A stretch of 64,000 bases of DNA from Homoserinibacter sp. YIM 151385 (GTDB taxonomy: Bacteria; Actinomycetota; Actinomycetes; Actinomycetales; Microbacteriaceae): NCBI RefSeq assembly GCF_027912415.1, contig NZ_CP115175.1:2108001-2172000 (forward strand), given 5' to 3'. The notes beneath the pieces are model-generated. The model saw only the letters and a program-made list of their open reading frames with translations, was not told the origin of the DNA and did no database searches. Positions 1 through 8,566 of this stretch are shown here, piece by piece (the stretch's first letter is position 1; every line of letters starts with the position of its first letter). Made by a program: the position numbers and the translations under genes.

Positions 1-39
1 GGCTTCGGCTCGGGAGCGGATGTCCGCCGTACGTCGCGG

Positions 40-801
40 CTAGCGCTCCTCGCGCGGGCGACGGGGGTGGGGCGTGCGTCCGCCGCGCTCGTGCCACGGG
101 CCTCGCGGGTCCGCGCCCCGCTCGGGACGCTCGCCGTCGCGGCTCGGCTCGCCGCCATGGCCGCGATCCGCTTCGCTGTCGCTGTCGCTGTCGGGCTCCG
201 CCGCCGCGAGGTTCTCGGCGATGCGTTCGAGGGTCGCCATCGTCGTCGCCCAGTCGGCGTCGTCGATGCCCTCGCGCACCGAGGCGCGGAACTCGGAGAT
301 CCGGGCGTGCTGCGCATCGTGCGCGGCGAGGCCCTGCTCCGTGAGGTGGTAGCGGCCGTCGCTCGCATCGACCCAGCCTCGGGTCACGAGTCCGGCGAGC
401 AGGTCGCCGAGGCTGCGGTGGCGTCGCGGGCCGCCGTGCTGGTGCGCGGCGTCCGGGCCCATGCCGGGGTGACCGGGCACGACACCCGGGTGCCCGAATC
501 CGAGACCCGGGTGGTGCCCGAGGCCGTGCCCGCGCGCGGGGCGGTGCGCGAGCCCGAAGCGCTGCCTGCGGCCGATGCCGGAGCCGCGCGGATGCCGGCG
601 CTCGCCGCGGCCCGGCAGCGCCTCGCGGAGCTCGTCGAAGGTGGCGGGCCCGCGCTGCAGCGTGGTGAGGATGCGCCACTCGCGGCGGCGGATACCGGAC
701 GCGCGGAGCGCGCGCCCGGTGCCGGCGTGGAGGCGGGGGCCGATGGTCTCGATCCAGAAGCCGAGGGGTCGGCGGTCGGTGGGGATGGTGGTGTCGTTCA
801 T
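40..801 (-). CDS. MarR/PadR-like winged-helix regulator with a His/Gly-rich insert
   Basis: Probable transcription factor, 253 residues. The start at 801 is chosen because an AAGGAGGA ribosome site precedes it; a longer reading to 873 would run through the shared promoter. Residues 12-62 (LGFWIETIGPRL...EWRILTTLQRGPATFDELREAL) and 130-200 align by eye with the whole of the protein at 1540-1941, so the two are paralogues. Between these halves, about residues 64-130, lies a Gly/His/Arg/Pro-rich stretch (GHGLGHHPG, GHPG repeats) missing from the paralogue, and the C-terminus (203-253) is an acidic then Arg-rich tail. The insert falls where the recognition helix should be followed by the wing, so DNA binding may be altered, or the His residues may bind metal; both are inference. 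Divergent from the gene at 872. Confidence 0.7.
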   Translation of the reverse strand: MNDTTIPTDRRPLGFWIETIGPRLHAGTGRALRASGIRRREWRILTTLQRGPATFDELREALPGRGERRHPRGSGIGRRQRFGLAHRPARGHGLGHHPGLGFGHPGVVPGHPGMGPDAAHQHGGPRRHRSLGDLLAGLVTRGWVDASDGRYHLTEQGLAAHDAQHARISEFRASVREGIDDADWATTMATLERIAENLAAAEPDSDSDSEADRGHGGEPSRDGERPERGADPRGPWHERGGRTPHPRRPREER

Positions 802-871
802 GGGTCCTCCTTCGTCGAGCGGTCCGCTCGACATTGCATGTACTGTAACAAACAAATGTAAGATGACATAC
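802..871. promoter_or_regulatory. Divergent promoter/operator between two MarR-like genes
   Basis: AT-rich island in G+C-rich DNA. Plus strand: TAAGAT at 859-864 lies 7 bases before the ATG at 872, a leaderless arrangement. Minus strand: TACAGT (plus 842-847) is a possible -10 for the gene starting at 801. Palindromes: CGAGCGG-T-CCGCTCG at 816-830, inside the minus-gene leader, and CATGTA (837-842) mirrored by TACATG (869-874). These could be operators for one or both flanking regulators (inference). Confidence 0.5.
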
Positions 872-1519
872 ATGGCCCGGACGCGTCAAGACCCCGACCC
901 CTCGGACCCGATCGTCGCGATCGAGCAGGCGCTCATGCAGATGCGGCGCGACCAGCAGGCGAGGATGCTGCAGCGCGGTCGAGGCGGACCGGGCGGCTTC
1001 CCGGGCGGGCCCGGGTTCCGTGGCCGATCGGGGGGACGCCTCGGCCCCGACGGCCTCAGCCGGCGAGACGCGCACGCGGACAGCACCGACAGCGCGGGCA
1101 GCACCGGCAGCGCGGAGCAGCGCGATCACCTCGGCCACGGCGGGCACCACGGCCACCACGGGCACGGCCCCCGCGACCGCAGTCTCGGCGGGGCGGCCCG
1201 CTTCCGTCTCCTCGACGCGCTCGAGGCGGGGCCGAGCACGGTCTCCGATCTCGCGGCCCGCGTGGGCGTCGACCAGCCGCGCGCGAGCCGGCTCGTCGCG
1301 GAGGCCGTCGACCACGGCTTCGCCCGCCGAGGCGTCGACCCGGCGGATGCACGCCGCGCGGTGGTCGAGCTCACCGAAGCCGGGCGCTCGCGCCTCCACG
1401 CCGCTCACGAGACACGACGGGATGCGGTTGCAACCGCCGTCGAGGGTTTCAGCGACGCCGAGCGTGCCGCCTTCGCCGAGCTGCTCACGCGCTTCGTGGC
1501 CGCCTGGCCGCGAGCCTGA
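872..1519 (+). CDS. MarR-family winged-helix regulator with His-rich linker
   Basis: Probable transcription factor, 215 residues. The ATG at 872 (MARTRQD) is favoured because TAAGAT sits 7 bases upstream; an in-frame ATG at 863 would add three residues. Residues 1-35 look helical (IEQALMQMRRDQQARML). Residues 36-104 are low-complexity, with a Gly/Pro-rich part, a Ser/Thr/Asp part and a poly-His block (GHGGHHGHHGHG at 89-99). Residues 105-210 form a MarR-type domain: RFRLLDALEAGPSTVSDLAARVGVDQPRASRL... followed by ARRGVDPADARRAVVELTEAG, where D-x-R-R is the usual MarR wing. It is transcribed away from the His-rich regulator at 40-801 and shares its promoter region, so mutual or autoregulation is likely. 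Ligand unknown; the poly-His block suggests metal (inference). Confidence 0.75.
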   Translation: MARTRQDPDPSDPIVAIEQALMQMRRDQQARMLQRGRGGPGGFPGGPGFRGRSGGRLGPDGLSRRDAHADSTDSAGSTGSAEQRDHLGHGGHHGHHGHGPRDRSLGGAARFRLLDALEAGPSTVSDLAARVGVDQPRASRLVAEAVDHGFARRGVDPADARRAVVELTEAGRSRLHAAHETRRDAVATAVEGFSDAERAAFAELLTRFVAAWPRA

Positions 1520-1539
1520 GCTGCGCCCGCGGCGACGCG

Positions 1540-1941
1540 TCAGGCGGGGGGCTGCTCCGCCCAGCCGAGCTCGCGCGCGGCGGCTTCCAGGGTGCGCGCC
1601 ACGGCATCCGCATCCTCGGGGGCGACGACCCGCTCCAGCAGGGAGCCGATCGACTCCAGCACCTCGGCGAGCGCATCGGTGGCGGTGCGGCCGCGGTCGG
1701 TGAGCGTCACGATCTCGCCGTGGAGGATCCAGCCGCTCTCGATGAGCTCGCCGAGATCGTCGGAGTCGTCTGCCGCATCCTGCACCTGCTGCGCGTCGGC
1801 GGGCCCGCGGCGCAGCAGCGCGAGCACCTGCCACTGCGCGTGCGTCACGCCGTGCTCCTCGAGCGCGGTCTCGAGCCGCTCGTCGAGCATCCGGCCGACG
1901 AGCGCGACCCAGAATCCGAGGGGATGCGACGGCTCCGTCAT
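1540..1941 (-). CDS. Small MarR/PadR-like winged-helix protein
   Basis: 133 residues: LGFWVALVGRMLDERLETALEEHGVTHAQWQVLALLRRGPAD, then a second helical half ending AARELGWAEQPPA. This is the compact paralogue of the protein at 40-801 without the His/Gly insert. Residues 50-65 (AQQVQDAADDSDDLGELI) replace the expected recognition-helix region with acidic residues, so it may not bind DNA in the usual way and could act as a partner (inference). It lies 9 bases after the ABM gene at 1951-2268 on the same strand, but also has its own TAGCGT box 6 bases before the ATG, overlapping the end of that gene. Confidence 0.6.
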   Translation of the reverse strand: MTEPSHPLGFWVALVGRMLDERLETALEEHGVTHAQWQVLALLRRGPADAQQVQDAADDSDDLGELIESGWILHGEIVTLTDRGRTATDALAEVLESIGSLLERVVAPEDADAVARTLEAAARELGWAEQPPA

Positions 1942-1947
1942 GCCCCG

Positions 1948-1953
1948 ACGCTA
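1948..1953 (-). promoter_or_regulatory. Leaderless -10 box (TAGCGT) for the gene starting at 1941
   Basis: Read on the minus strand, TAGCGT is followed by 6 bases and then ATG at 1941. It fits the TAnnnT pattern seen before many start codons in this window. Confidence 0.5.
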
Positions 1954-2268
1954 CTGCGGGATGCCGCCTCCGTCGAGAGGCGTGCCCGCGACCTCGAAGC
2001 GCAGCCCCGACATCTCGCCCGAGAGCAGCGGCCGCGCCTCCGCGATCGCGGTCCGCACGGACGCCAGCTCGAGCGAGGCCCGGTGGTGATCGGCCGACTC
2101 CCACAGCTCGCTCACGAAGACCGCATCCGGCTCGTCGTCGGAGATGCCGACGTCGTAGCGCAGGCACCCCGCCGCGCGCAGCTCGACGGAGGGGCGGGTG
2201 AGGAGGGCGACGAGCTCATCCCGGCGGCCGGGCAGCGTGCCGAGGGTTCCGACGTTCACGAAGGTCAT
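1951..2268 (-). CDS. ABM-domain (antibiotic biosynthesis monooxygenase-like) protein
   Basis: 105 residues, the usual size of a dimeric alpha-beta ABM/YgiN-type protein. MTFVNVGTLGTLPGRRDELVALL at the start and the FVSELWESADHHRASLE segment, where the central strand precedes a helix, are typical. Members act as cofactor-free monooxygenases on aromatic or quinone substrates or as heme-binding proteins; which applies here cannot be told. A GAGGAT ribosome site precedes the ATG at 2268. It probably shares a transcript with the winged-helix gene 9 bases downstream. Confidence 0.7.
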   Translation of the reverse strand: MTFVNVGTLGTLPGRRDELVALLTRPSVELRAAGCLRYDVGISDDEPDAVFVSELWESADHHRASLELASVRTAIAEARPLLSGEMSGLRFEVAGTPLDGGGIPQ

Positions 2269-2302
2269 GCCGAGATCCTCAGGGGAGCCGCCGACATCCC
2301 GA

Positions 2303-3598
2303 TCAGCCGGCGCCCTCCGGCAGCTTGACGAGTGCGGTGAGCACGAGCCCGACGAGCAGGATGAGCAGGACGCCGAGGATGCCCCAGGCCTGCGACCCGC
2401 CGATCGCGATGAGGGCTCCCCAGAGCACCGGCGAGAAGAAGCTCGTCGCCCGCCCGGTCGTCGCGTAGAGGCCGAAGATCTCGCCCTGGCGGTCGGCGGG
2501 CGCGAGCCGCGCGAGGAGCGAGCGGCTCGCGGTCTGCGCGGGGCCGACGAAGGCGGCGAGGGTGAGCCCGCCCACCCAGAACACGGCGGGGCCGAGGTCG
2601 CGGAGCAGGAAGACGAGGAGGCCGACGATGACGAGCCCGGTGAGGGAGCCGAGGATGACGCGTCGCGGCCCGATCCGGTCGTCGAGGCGCCCCGCGAGGA
2701 TGGTGACGACGCCCGCGACGATGTTCGCGACGACGCCGAAGACGACGACGCCGAAGAAGTCGAAGCCGAAGGTGATGGCGGCGATCGAGCCCGCGAAGGT
2801 GAAGACGCCGGCGAGCCCGTCGCGGTACACCGCGCTCGAGAGGAGGAACCAGAAGGTGCTGCGCGACTCGCGCCAGAGGCGGCGGATGTCCTGCGCGAGC
2901 ACGACGTAGGAGCGGAGGAAGCCGACCCGCTCGCGCCCGGCGGCGGGCGCCGCCGACGGCACGTCGCGGAAGAGCGGGATGCAGAACAGCAGCGTCCAGA
3001 GCGCGCAGCCGACCGCGACGAGCCGCAGCCCCGTCTCCTGCGGGAGGCCGAACCAGCCGGCGAGCTGCACCGCGATCACGAGCGCGAGCATGATGATGCC
3101 GCCGAGGTAGCCGAAGCCCCAGCCGAGCCCGCTGACGCGCCCGATGGTCGAGGGTGTCGAGACCTGCGCGAGCATCGCGTAGTAGTTGACGTTCGCGAAC
3201 TCGCTGATGATGTTCGCGACCGCGACGAGGATCGCGCCGAGCAGGAAATACGAGGGCAGCGGCTCGACGAGGACGAGGGCCGCGGTCGCGGCGATGAGGA
3301 GGCCGGTCCAGACGCCGAGCCAGAGCTTGCCGCGGCCGGAGGCGTCGGTGCGCTGGCCGAGGACGGGCGCGAGGACCGCGATGACGAAGCCGCCGATCCC
3401 GATGATGAGGCCCATCTGGCCGGAGAGGTCGTCCTCCGTCTGGCCCGGCGCGAGGAACAGCTCCGACTGCAGGTAGAGCGGCGCGAAGACGAAGCTGAGG
3501 ATGACGGTGTTGTACGGCTGGGCGGCCCAGTCCCAGAGGGCCCAGGAGAGCACCTGCCTCCGCGTGACCGCTGCGGGCGCGCTCGTCGTGTCGCTCAT
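2303..3598 (-). CDS. MFS transporter, UMF1/Atg22-like family
   Basis: 431-residue integral membrane protein with about twelve hydrophobic segments. The N-terminal WALWDWAAQPYNTVILSFVFAP motif (in two halves) is characteristic of the UMF1 branch (Atg22-like) of the major facilitator superfamily, and an RVSGLGWGFGYLGG motif sits near the middle (about residues 150-163), also typical of this branch. Homologues are mostly uncharacterised effluxers; the substrate is unknown. The ATG at 3598 is preceded by TAGTCT with 6 bases between, so translation is probably leaderless. Divergent from dnaK; the HAIR operators lie in the shared 242-base gap but closer to dnaK. Confidence 0.8.
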   Translation of the reverse strand: MSDTTSAPAAVTRRQVLSWALWDWAAQPYNTVILSFVFAPLYLQSELFLAPGQTEDDLSGQMGLIIGIGGFVIAVLAPVLGQRTDASGRGKLWLGVWTGLLIAATAALVLVEPLPSYFLLGAILVAVANIISEFANVNYYAMLAQVSTPSTIGRVSGLGWGFGYLGGIIMLALVIAVQLAGWFGLPQETGLRLVAVGCALWTLLFCIPLFRDVPSAAPAAGRERVGFLRSYVVLAQDIRRLWRESRSTFWFLLSSAVYRDGLAGVFTFAGSIAAITFGFDFFGVVVFGVVANIVAGVVTILAGRLDDRIGPRRVILGSLTGLVIVGLLVFLLRDLGPAVFWVGGLTLAAFVGPAQTASRSLLARLAPADRQGEIFGLYATTGRATSFFSPVLWGALIAIGGSQAWGILGVLLILLVGLVLTALVKLPEGAG

Positions 3599-3604
3599 GC
3601 TCGC

Positions 3605-3610
3605 AGACTA
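3605..3610 (-). promoter_or_regulatory. Leaderless -10 box (TAGTCT) for the MFS gene
   Basis: Minus strand TAGTCT, 6 bases, then ATG at 3598. Fits the TAnnnT-N6/7-start pattern. Confidence 0.5.
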
Positions 3611-3688
3611 GCCGCGGGGGGAACGGGCGGGCGACGACGAGGTGAACGTCGCGGCGCCGCACCCCTCCGCACGGCCGCGAAGCTGTGA

Positions 3689-3709
3689 GTTGAGTCAATC
3701 GGACTCAAC
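3689..3709. promoter_or_regulatory. HAIR operator 1 (HspR-binding inverted repeat)
   Basis: GTTGAGT-N7-ACTCAAC, one base per arm away from the actinobacterial HAIR consensus CTTGAGT-N7-ACTCAAG. It lies about 130-150 bases upstream of dnaK. HspR is encoded in the same operon, so autoregulation follows from known biology of this system. Confidence 0.85.
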
Positions 3710-3724
3710 TTCGACGGTCTCGGC

Positions 3725-3753
3725 TTGACACGGCCGCGGGGCCGCCGCAGACT
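3725..3753 (+). promoter_or_regulatory. Probable dnaK promoter
   Basis: TTGACA (3725-3730), 17-base spacer, CAGACT (3748-3753). A second TTGACA at 3753-3758 with GAGTCT 16 bases on is an alternative. Either way HAIR 2 overlaps the core promoter, as expected for HspR repression. Confidence 0.5.
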
Positions 3754-3772
3754 TGACATCGCTCGACTCAAG
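3752..3772. promoter_or_regulatory. HAIR operator 2
   Basis: CTTGACA-N7-ACTCAAG; the right arm is a perfect consensus half-site and the left differs at one or two bases. Outer bases A and T extend the palindrome. It overlaps the promoter region of dnaK, so HspR bound here should block initiation directly. Confidence 0.88.
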
Positions 3773-3840
3773 TCGAGTCTCAGGATCAGCCGGGGGACGC
3801 AGCTCGCCCGGATCGGCAAGCACAGGAGAACACCCACACC

Positions 3841-5709
3841 ATGGCTCGTGCAGTAGGGATCGACCTCGGAACCACCAACTCGGTGGTGGCCGTGCTCGAG
3901 GGCGGAGAGCCCACCGTCATCGCGAACGCCGAGGGCTTCCGGACGACGCCCTCCGTCGTCGCCTTCACGAAGGACGGGGAGGTGCTCGTCGGCGAGACCG
4001 CGAAGCGCCAGGCCGTCACGAACGTCGACCGCACCATCGCCTCCGTCAAGCGCCACATGGGCACGACGTGGAAGCAGGAGATCGACGGCAAGCAGTACAC
4101 CGCGCAGGAGATCTCGGCCCGCACGCTCGCGAAGCTCAAGCGCGACGCCGAGCAGTACCTCGGCGAGGACGTGACCGACGCCGTCATCACCGTGCCCGCC
4201 TACTTCAACGACGCCGAGCGCCAGGCCACGAAGGAGGCCGGCGAGATCTCCGGCCTCAACGTGCTCCGCATCATCAACGAGCCCACCGCGGCCGCGCTCG
4301 CCTACGGCCTCGACCGCGGCAAGGAGGACGAGCTCATCCTCGTCTTCGACCTCGGCGGCGGCACCTTCGACGTCTCGCTCCTCGAGGTCGGCAAGGACGA
4401 GGACTTCTCCACCATCCAGGTGCGCTCGACCTCCGGCGACAATCGCCTCGGCGGTGACGACTGGGATCAGCGCATCGTCGACCACCTCGTCAAGCGCTTC
4501 AAGGAGTCGACGGGCGTCGACGTCTCGAACGACAAGATCGCGAAGCAGCGCCTCAAGGAGGCCGCGGAGCAGGCGAAGAAGGAGCTCAGCTCCTCGACGT
4601 CCACCAACATCCAGCTGCCGTACCTCTCGCTCACCGAGAACGGCCCCGCGAACCTCGACGAGACGCTCACCCGCGCCCAGTTCGAGCAGATGACGAGCGA
4701 CCTGCTCGACCGCACCAAGAAGCCCTTCGAGGACGTCATCCGCGAGGCTGGCATCCAGGTCGGCGACATCGCCCACGTCGTGCTCGTCGGCGGCTCGACC
4801 CGCATGCCCGCGGTCACCGAGCTCGTCAAGCGCCTCACGGGCGGCAAGGAGCCCAACAAGGGCGTCAACCCGGACGAGGTCGTCGCGGTCGGCGCGGCCC
4901 TCCAGGCCGGCGTCCTCAAGGGCGAGCGCAAGGACGTCCTGCTCATCGACGTCACCCCCCTCAGCCTCGGCATCGAGACGAAGGGCGGGATCATGACGAA
5001 GCTCATCGAGCGCAACACGGCCATCCCGACGAAGCGCTCGGAGACCTTCACGACGGCGGACGACAACCAGCCCTCGGTCGCGATCCAGATCTTCCAGGGC
5101 GAGCGCGAGTTCACCCGCGACAACAAGAACCTCGGCACCTTCGAGCTGACCGGCATCGCCCCCGCCCCGCGCGGCGTGCCCCAGATCGAGGTCACCTTCG
5201 ACATCGACGCGAATGGCATCGTCCACGTCTCGGCGAAGGACAAGGGCACCGGCGCCGAGCAGTCGATGAAGATCACGGGCGGCTCCTCGCTGCCCAAGGA
5301 GGACATCGAGCGCATGGTCCGGGAGGCCGAGGAGCACGCCGCCGAGGACAAGGCGCGTCGCGAGTCCGCCGAGACCCGCAACAACGGCGAGCAGCTCGTC
5401 TACTCGGTCGAGAAGCTCCTCCAGGAGAACGCCGAGAAGATCCCCGAGGACGTCAAGACGAGCGTCCAGACGGACGTCGACGCGCTCAAGACGGCGCTCT
5501 CGGGCGACGACGACGAGGCCGTGAGCACCGCCTTCGCGAACCTCTCGACGAGCCAGACCAAGATCGGCGAGGCCATCTACCAGTCCGGTCAGGACGCCCA
5601 GGCGGCGCAGGACAGCGCCGCCGGCGGCCCCCGCCCGGCCGACGAGAAAGCCGACGACGAGGACATCGTCGACGCCGAGATCGTGGACGACGAGGAGCCG
5701 AAGAAGTAG
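3841..5709 (+). CDS. dnaK: Chaperone DnaK (Hsp70)
   Basis: ATP-dependent Hsp70 chaperone, 622 residues, full length for actinobacteria. The ATPase domain holds [13 protein letters not shown] near the N-terminus, the phosphate-2 loop [15 protein letters not shown] (about 170-184) and the [12 protein letters not shown] adenosine motif (about 315-326). The substrate-binding domain starts near [14 protein letters not shown] (about 370), and the acidic C-terminus ends EEPKK. An AGGAGA ribosome site lies at 3824-3829. First gene of dnaK-grpE-dnaJ-hspR and downstream genes; two HAIR sites upstream imply derepression on heat shock when HspR is titrated or inactivated. Confidence 0.98.
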   Translation: MARAVGIDLGTTNSVVAVLEGGEPTVIANAEGFRTTPSVVAFTKDGEVLVGETAKRQAVTNVDRTIASVKRHMGTTWKQEIDGKQYTAQEISARTLAKLKRDAEQYLGEDVTDAVITVPAYFNDAERQATKEAGEISGLNVLRIINEPTAAALAYGLDRGKEDELILVFDLGGGTFDVSLLEVGKDEDFSTIQVRSTSGDNRLGGDDWDQRIVDHLVKRFKESTGVDVSNDKIAKQRLKEAAEQAKKELSSSTSTNIQLPYLSLTENGPANLDETLTRAQFEQMTSDLLDRTKKPFEDVIREAGIQVGDIAHVVLVGGSTRMPAVTELVKRLTGGKEPNKGVNPDEVVAVGAALQAGVLKGERKDVLLIDVTPLSLGIETKGGIMTKLIERNTAIPTKRSETFTTADDNQPSVAIQIFQGEREFTRDNKNLGTFELTGIAPAPRGVPQIEVTFDIDANGIVHVSAKDKGTGAEQSMKITGGSSLPKEDIERMVREAEEHAAEDKARRESAETRNNGEQLVYSVEKLLQENAEKIPEDVKTSVQTDVDALKTALSGDDDEAVSTAFANLSTSQTKIGEAIYQSGQDAQAAQDSAAGGPRPADEKADDEDIVDAEIVDDEEPKK

Positions 5710-5711
5710 CG

Positions 5712-6368
5712 ATGGCCGACCAGCAGAACCACGACGAGACGGACCCGAAGGGCGAGTCGAAGTTCAGCGACAAGCGTCGCATCGATCCGGAGACGGGCGA
5801 GGTTCGCGGATCGGCCGGCGGCGAGAAGGCGGAGGCCGAGGAGGCCTCCGCCGACTCGGCCGGCCCGGCCGCCTCGCCGGAGGACCGGCCCGGCACGCCC
5901 GACGCGACGGACGAGGAGCTCGTCGAGCTGCTCGCCGAGGCCGAGCGCGACCTGGTGGCGGAGTACCGCGACCGCGCCGCGCGCGCCGAGGCGGAGCTCA
6001 AGAACTTCCGCACCCGCGTCGAGCGCGACCGGCAGGCGAACCGCGAGGCCGTCATCGCCGAGGTCATCCGCTCGCTCCTCCCCGTGATCGACGACCTCGA
6101 TCGCGCCGAGAAGCACGGCGACCTCACCGAGGGCACCCCGCTCGCGCTCATCGCCCAGAAGCTCCGCGGCGGCTTCGACCGCCACGGGATGCACCGGGTC
6201 GGCGAGCTGGGCGAGGTCTTCGACCCGAAGCTCCACGAGGCGATCGTCCAGATCCCCAGCGCCGACGTCGAGGTCAACACGATCGCCGACGTCATCGAGC
6301 CGGGCTACGCGCTCGGCGACCGCCTCATCCGCGCCGCCAAGGTCGCGGTGCACACCCCTCAGCAGTAA
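5712..6368 (+). CDS. grpE: Nucleotide exchange factor GrpE
   Basis: 218 residues, starting two bases after the dnaK stop. The disordered, acidic N-terminal 70 residues are followed by the long dimerising helix (ELVELLAEAERDLVAEYRDRAARAEAELKNFRTRVERDRQ, in pieces, about 72-115). The C-terminal beta domain contains GEVFDPKLHEAIVQ (about 173-186) and ends with the family pattern GYALGDRLIRAAKVAV. It drives ADP release from DnaK. The tight spacing implies co-transcription and probable translational coupling. Confidence 0.96.
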   Translation: MADQQNHDETDPKGESKFSDKRRIDPETGEVRGSAGGEKAEAEEASADSAGPAASPEDRPGTPDATDEELVELLAEAERDLVAEYRDRAARAEAELKNFRTRVERDRQANREAVIAEVIRSLLPVIDDLDRAEKHGDLTEGTPLALIAQKLRGGFDRHGMHRVGELGEVFDPKLHEAIVQIPSADVEVNTIADVIEPGYALGDRLIRAAKVAVHTPQQ

Positions 6369-6377
6369 GGAGTCCGC

Positions 6378-7373
6378 ATGGCCAGTCAGGACTGGTTCGA
6401 CAAGGACTTCTACGCCGTGCTCGGCGTCAAGAAGGATGTGTCCGACGCCGAGCTCAAGAAGACGTACCGGAAGCTCGCGCGGCGGTACCACCCGGACTCC
6501 AACCCGGGCGATGCCGCCGCCGAGGCCCGCTTCAAGGAGATCAGCGAGGCCAACTCGGTCCTCTCCGATCCGAGCTCGCGCGCCGAGTACGACCAGATGC
6601 GCGCCATGGGCTCCGGTGCCCGCTTCACCGCGGGCGGCGCCGGCGGTCAGGGCGGATTCGAGGACGTCTTCGGCGGGATGTTCGGCCCCGGCGGTCGCGG
6701 CGGGCGCGCCCAGTACCAGTACTCGGGTGGGCAGGGCGGCTTCGACGACGTGCTCGGCGGGCTGTTCGGCAACGGCGGCTTCGGTCAGTCGAGCGGCGGC
6801 TTCCGCGGCTACGGCGGGCCCACCCCCGGGCGCGACATCGGCGCTTCCGCCGCGCTCGACTTCCTCACCGCGATCCAGGGCGACACCGTCCAGCTCACGA
6901 CCGGCGACGGCACGAGCGTCAAGGTGAAGATCCCGGCCGGGGTCTCCGACGGGCAGAAGATCCGCGTCCGCGGGAAGGGCGCCCCGAGCCCCGACGGCGG
7001 CGAGGCGGGCGACCTCGTGCTCCAGGTGAGCGTGCGACCGCATCCCGTCTTCCACCGCGACGGGCTCAACCTGCGTCTCGACGTGCCGGTCACCTTCGCG
7101 GAGGCCGCGCTCGGCGCGACCATCGAGGTGCCGACGCTCGGAGGCGACCCCGTCAAGCTCAAGGTCGCGGCCGGCACCCCGAGCGGGCGCGTGCTGCGGC
7201 TGAAGGGCCGCGGGGTCTCGACCTCGAAGGGCACCGGCGACCTGCTCGCGACCGTCATGGTCGCGGTGCCGAGCCACCTCCCGGGCGACGCCCGGGAGAA
7301 GCTGGAGGCCTTCGCGGCGTCGATGCCGGAGGAGAACCCCCGCGAGGAGCTGCTCGACCGGGCACGCGACTAG
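6378..7373 (+). CDS. dnaJ: DnaJ/CbpA-type J-domain co-chaperone without zinc finger
   Basis: 331 residues; AAGGAGT precedes the ATG. The J domain (about 8-75) contains the essential HPD in YHPDSNPG. A long Gly/Phe-rich linker follows (about 82-155) with FEDVFGGMF and FDDVLGGLF repeats. The C-terminal substrate-binding domains (about 158-310) follow directly: no CxxCxGxG zinc-finger repeats are present and the protein has no cysteine cluster. It stimulates DnaK ATPase. The DnaJ encoded beside dnaK in many actinobacteria also lacks the finger, and a zinc-finger DnaJ is usually elsewhere with hrcA, so this is a family trait, not a deletion (established knowledge). Confidence 0.93.
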   Translation: MASQDWFDKDFYAVLGVKKDVSDAELKKTYRKLARRYHPDSNPGDAAAEARFKEISEANSVLSDPSSRAEYDQMRAMGSGARFTAGGAGGQGGFEDVFGGMFGPGGRGGRAQYQYSGGQGGFDDVLGGLFGNGGFGQSSGGFRGYGGPTPGRDIGASAALDFLTAIQGDTVQLTTGDGTSVKVKIPAGVSDGQKIRVRGKGAPSPDGGEAGDLVLQVSVRPHPVFHRDGLNLRLDVPVTFAEAALGATIEVPTLGGDPVKLKVAAGTPSGRVLRLKGRGVSTSKGTGDLLATVMVAVPSHLPGDAREKLEAFAASMPEENPREELLDRARD

Positions 7374-7439
7374 CGCGGGACCGGGCACGGCGGCGAGCCG
7401 TGGCGAGCGGCGATCGACACGGCGAGGAGAGGAGGAGCG

Positions 7440-7868
7440 ATGGACGAGCAGACCCCGGTGTTCGCGATCGCGATGGCGGCCGAGCTCGCCGGCATGCACC
7501 CGCAGACGCTCCGCCAGTACGACCGCCTCGGCCTCGTGAGCCCCAGCCGCACCGCCGGGAAGTCGCGGCGCTACTCGATGCGCGACATCGCGAAGCTGCG
7601 CGAGATCGGGCAGCTCAGCCAGGAGGGGCTCAACCTCGAGGGCATCCGCCGGATCCTCCAGCTCGACGACGAGGTCGTCGCGCTGCGCCGCCGGGTGCGC
7701 GAGCTCGAGACGGCACTCGCCGACGAGCTGCTCGCCCGCCCCGGCCGCCGGGTCTTCGCCGCCGGCGAGTCCGGAGACGTCATCTCGCTGCGCGCCGGGG
7801 AGCGCGCGCAGCGGTCCAACCAGCTGGTCGTATGGCGGCCGATGCTGCTGAGAGGGGAACGATCATGA
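7440..7868 (+). CDS. hspR: Heat-shock repressor HspR (MerR family)
   Basis: 142 residues. The winged-helix MerR domain (about 7-76) reads FAIAMAAELAGMHPQTLRQYDRLGL with the arginine pair and SRRYSMRDI wing, then a coiled-coil region (LDDEVVALRRRVRELE, about 75-90). A purine-rich GGAGAGGAGG site precedes the ATG at 7440. HspR represses the dnaK operon through HAIR sites with DnaK as co-repressor; two HAIR sites lie upstream of dnaK here. The stop overlaps the next gene's start (ATGA at 7865-7868), so the membrane gene downstream is translationally coupled to it. Confidence 0.95.
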   Translation: MDEQTPVFAIAMAAELAGMHPQTLRQYDRLGLVSPSRTAGKSRRYSMRDIAKLREIGQLSQEGLNLEGIRRILQLDDEVVALRRRVRELETALADELLARPGRRVFAAGESGDVISLRAGERAQRSNQLVVWRPMLLRGERS

Positions 7869-8566
7869 CCGCGAGCATTCCCGGGCCGGACGCCTCCGCT
7901 CCGACCGGCTACCTGCCGCCGCGCCCGCCGCGGCCGGCCCTCGAGGCGCGCCTGGCGCGGTCCTCGCGCGTCGCCGGCGGCCTCGGCTTCACCCTCATGA
8001 GCCTCGGCTGGGCGCTCCTCGCGGCCGCCGCCGGCCTCCTCGCCTTCGGCGCGTTCTTCGGCTTCCTCTTCTCGATGATCGCCCGCTCCGGGCAGGACGC
8101 CGAGGATGTCGCGCGGCTCGAGCGGATGCTCGCCGGCATCGACGTCGCCGCGATCGCCGGGCTGCTCGTGGTCGCGATCGTCGTCGGCGCCGGGATCTGG
8201 ACGCTCGGCCTGCTCGCGAGCGCCGGCATCCTCAAGCGCAGCGGGCACCCGCGACCCTGGGGCGTCACCTGGGCCGCGACCGGCATCGCGGTCGTCGCCT
8301 CCTGGGTGCTGCAGTCGATCCTCTCGGTCATCCTCCAGACGGTCGCCACCATCGGCCAGATCGGCGCGGTCGGCACCTCCGACGGCGGCGTCGAGTCGAC
8401 CGTCGTCGCCGCGCTCGCGCCCTGGGCCCTCACGATCGTCGTCGGCGGCCTCGTCTCCCTCGCGCTGACGGTCGCCGTCGGCGTCCTCAGCTGGTGGTGG
8501 ATGGCGCACGCCATGCGCCCCGCCGCACACCCCCTCCCCGATCCGAACGGAGCTCCCCGTGTCTGA
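7865..8566 (+). CDS. Integral membrane protein in the heat-shock operon
   Basis: 233 residues, no recognised family. A Pro-rich cytosolic N-terminus (about 1-40) is followed by four or five hydrophobic segments: around FTLMSLGWALLAAAAGLLAFGAFFGF (in pieces), DVAAIAGLLVVAIVVGAGIW, VTWAATGIAVVASWVLQ and APWALTIVVGGLVSLALTVAVG, ending WWWMAHAM. The ATG overlaps the hspR stop and the stop overlaps the next start, so it is embedded in the operon. The linkage to hspR and clpB suggests a role in membrane or envelope stress, but this is context only. Confidence 0.7.
   Translation: MTASIPGPDASAPTGYLPPRPPRPALEARLARSSRVAGGLGFTLMSLGWALLAAAAGLLAFGAFFGFLFSMIARSGQDAEDVARLERMLAGIDVAAIAGLLVVAIVVGAGIWTLGLLASAGILKRSGHPRPWGVTWAATGIAVVASWVLQSILSVILQTVATIGQIGAVGTSDGGVESTVVAALAPWALTIVVGGLVSLALTVAVGVLSWWWMAHAMRPAAHPLPDPNGAPRV

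Noticed and set aside
2198-3688. Long plus-strand open frame opposite the MFS gene
   Set aside because: Glu/Asp/Arg-rich composition typical of antisense shadows; the minus frame has clear MFS motifs.
6378-7373. Loss of the DnaJ zinc finger as a mutation
   Set aside because: The domain order is intact and actinobacterial dnaJ beside dnaK commonly lacks the finger, so this is a subtype.
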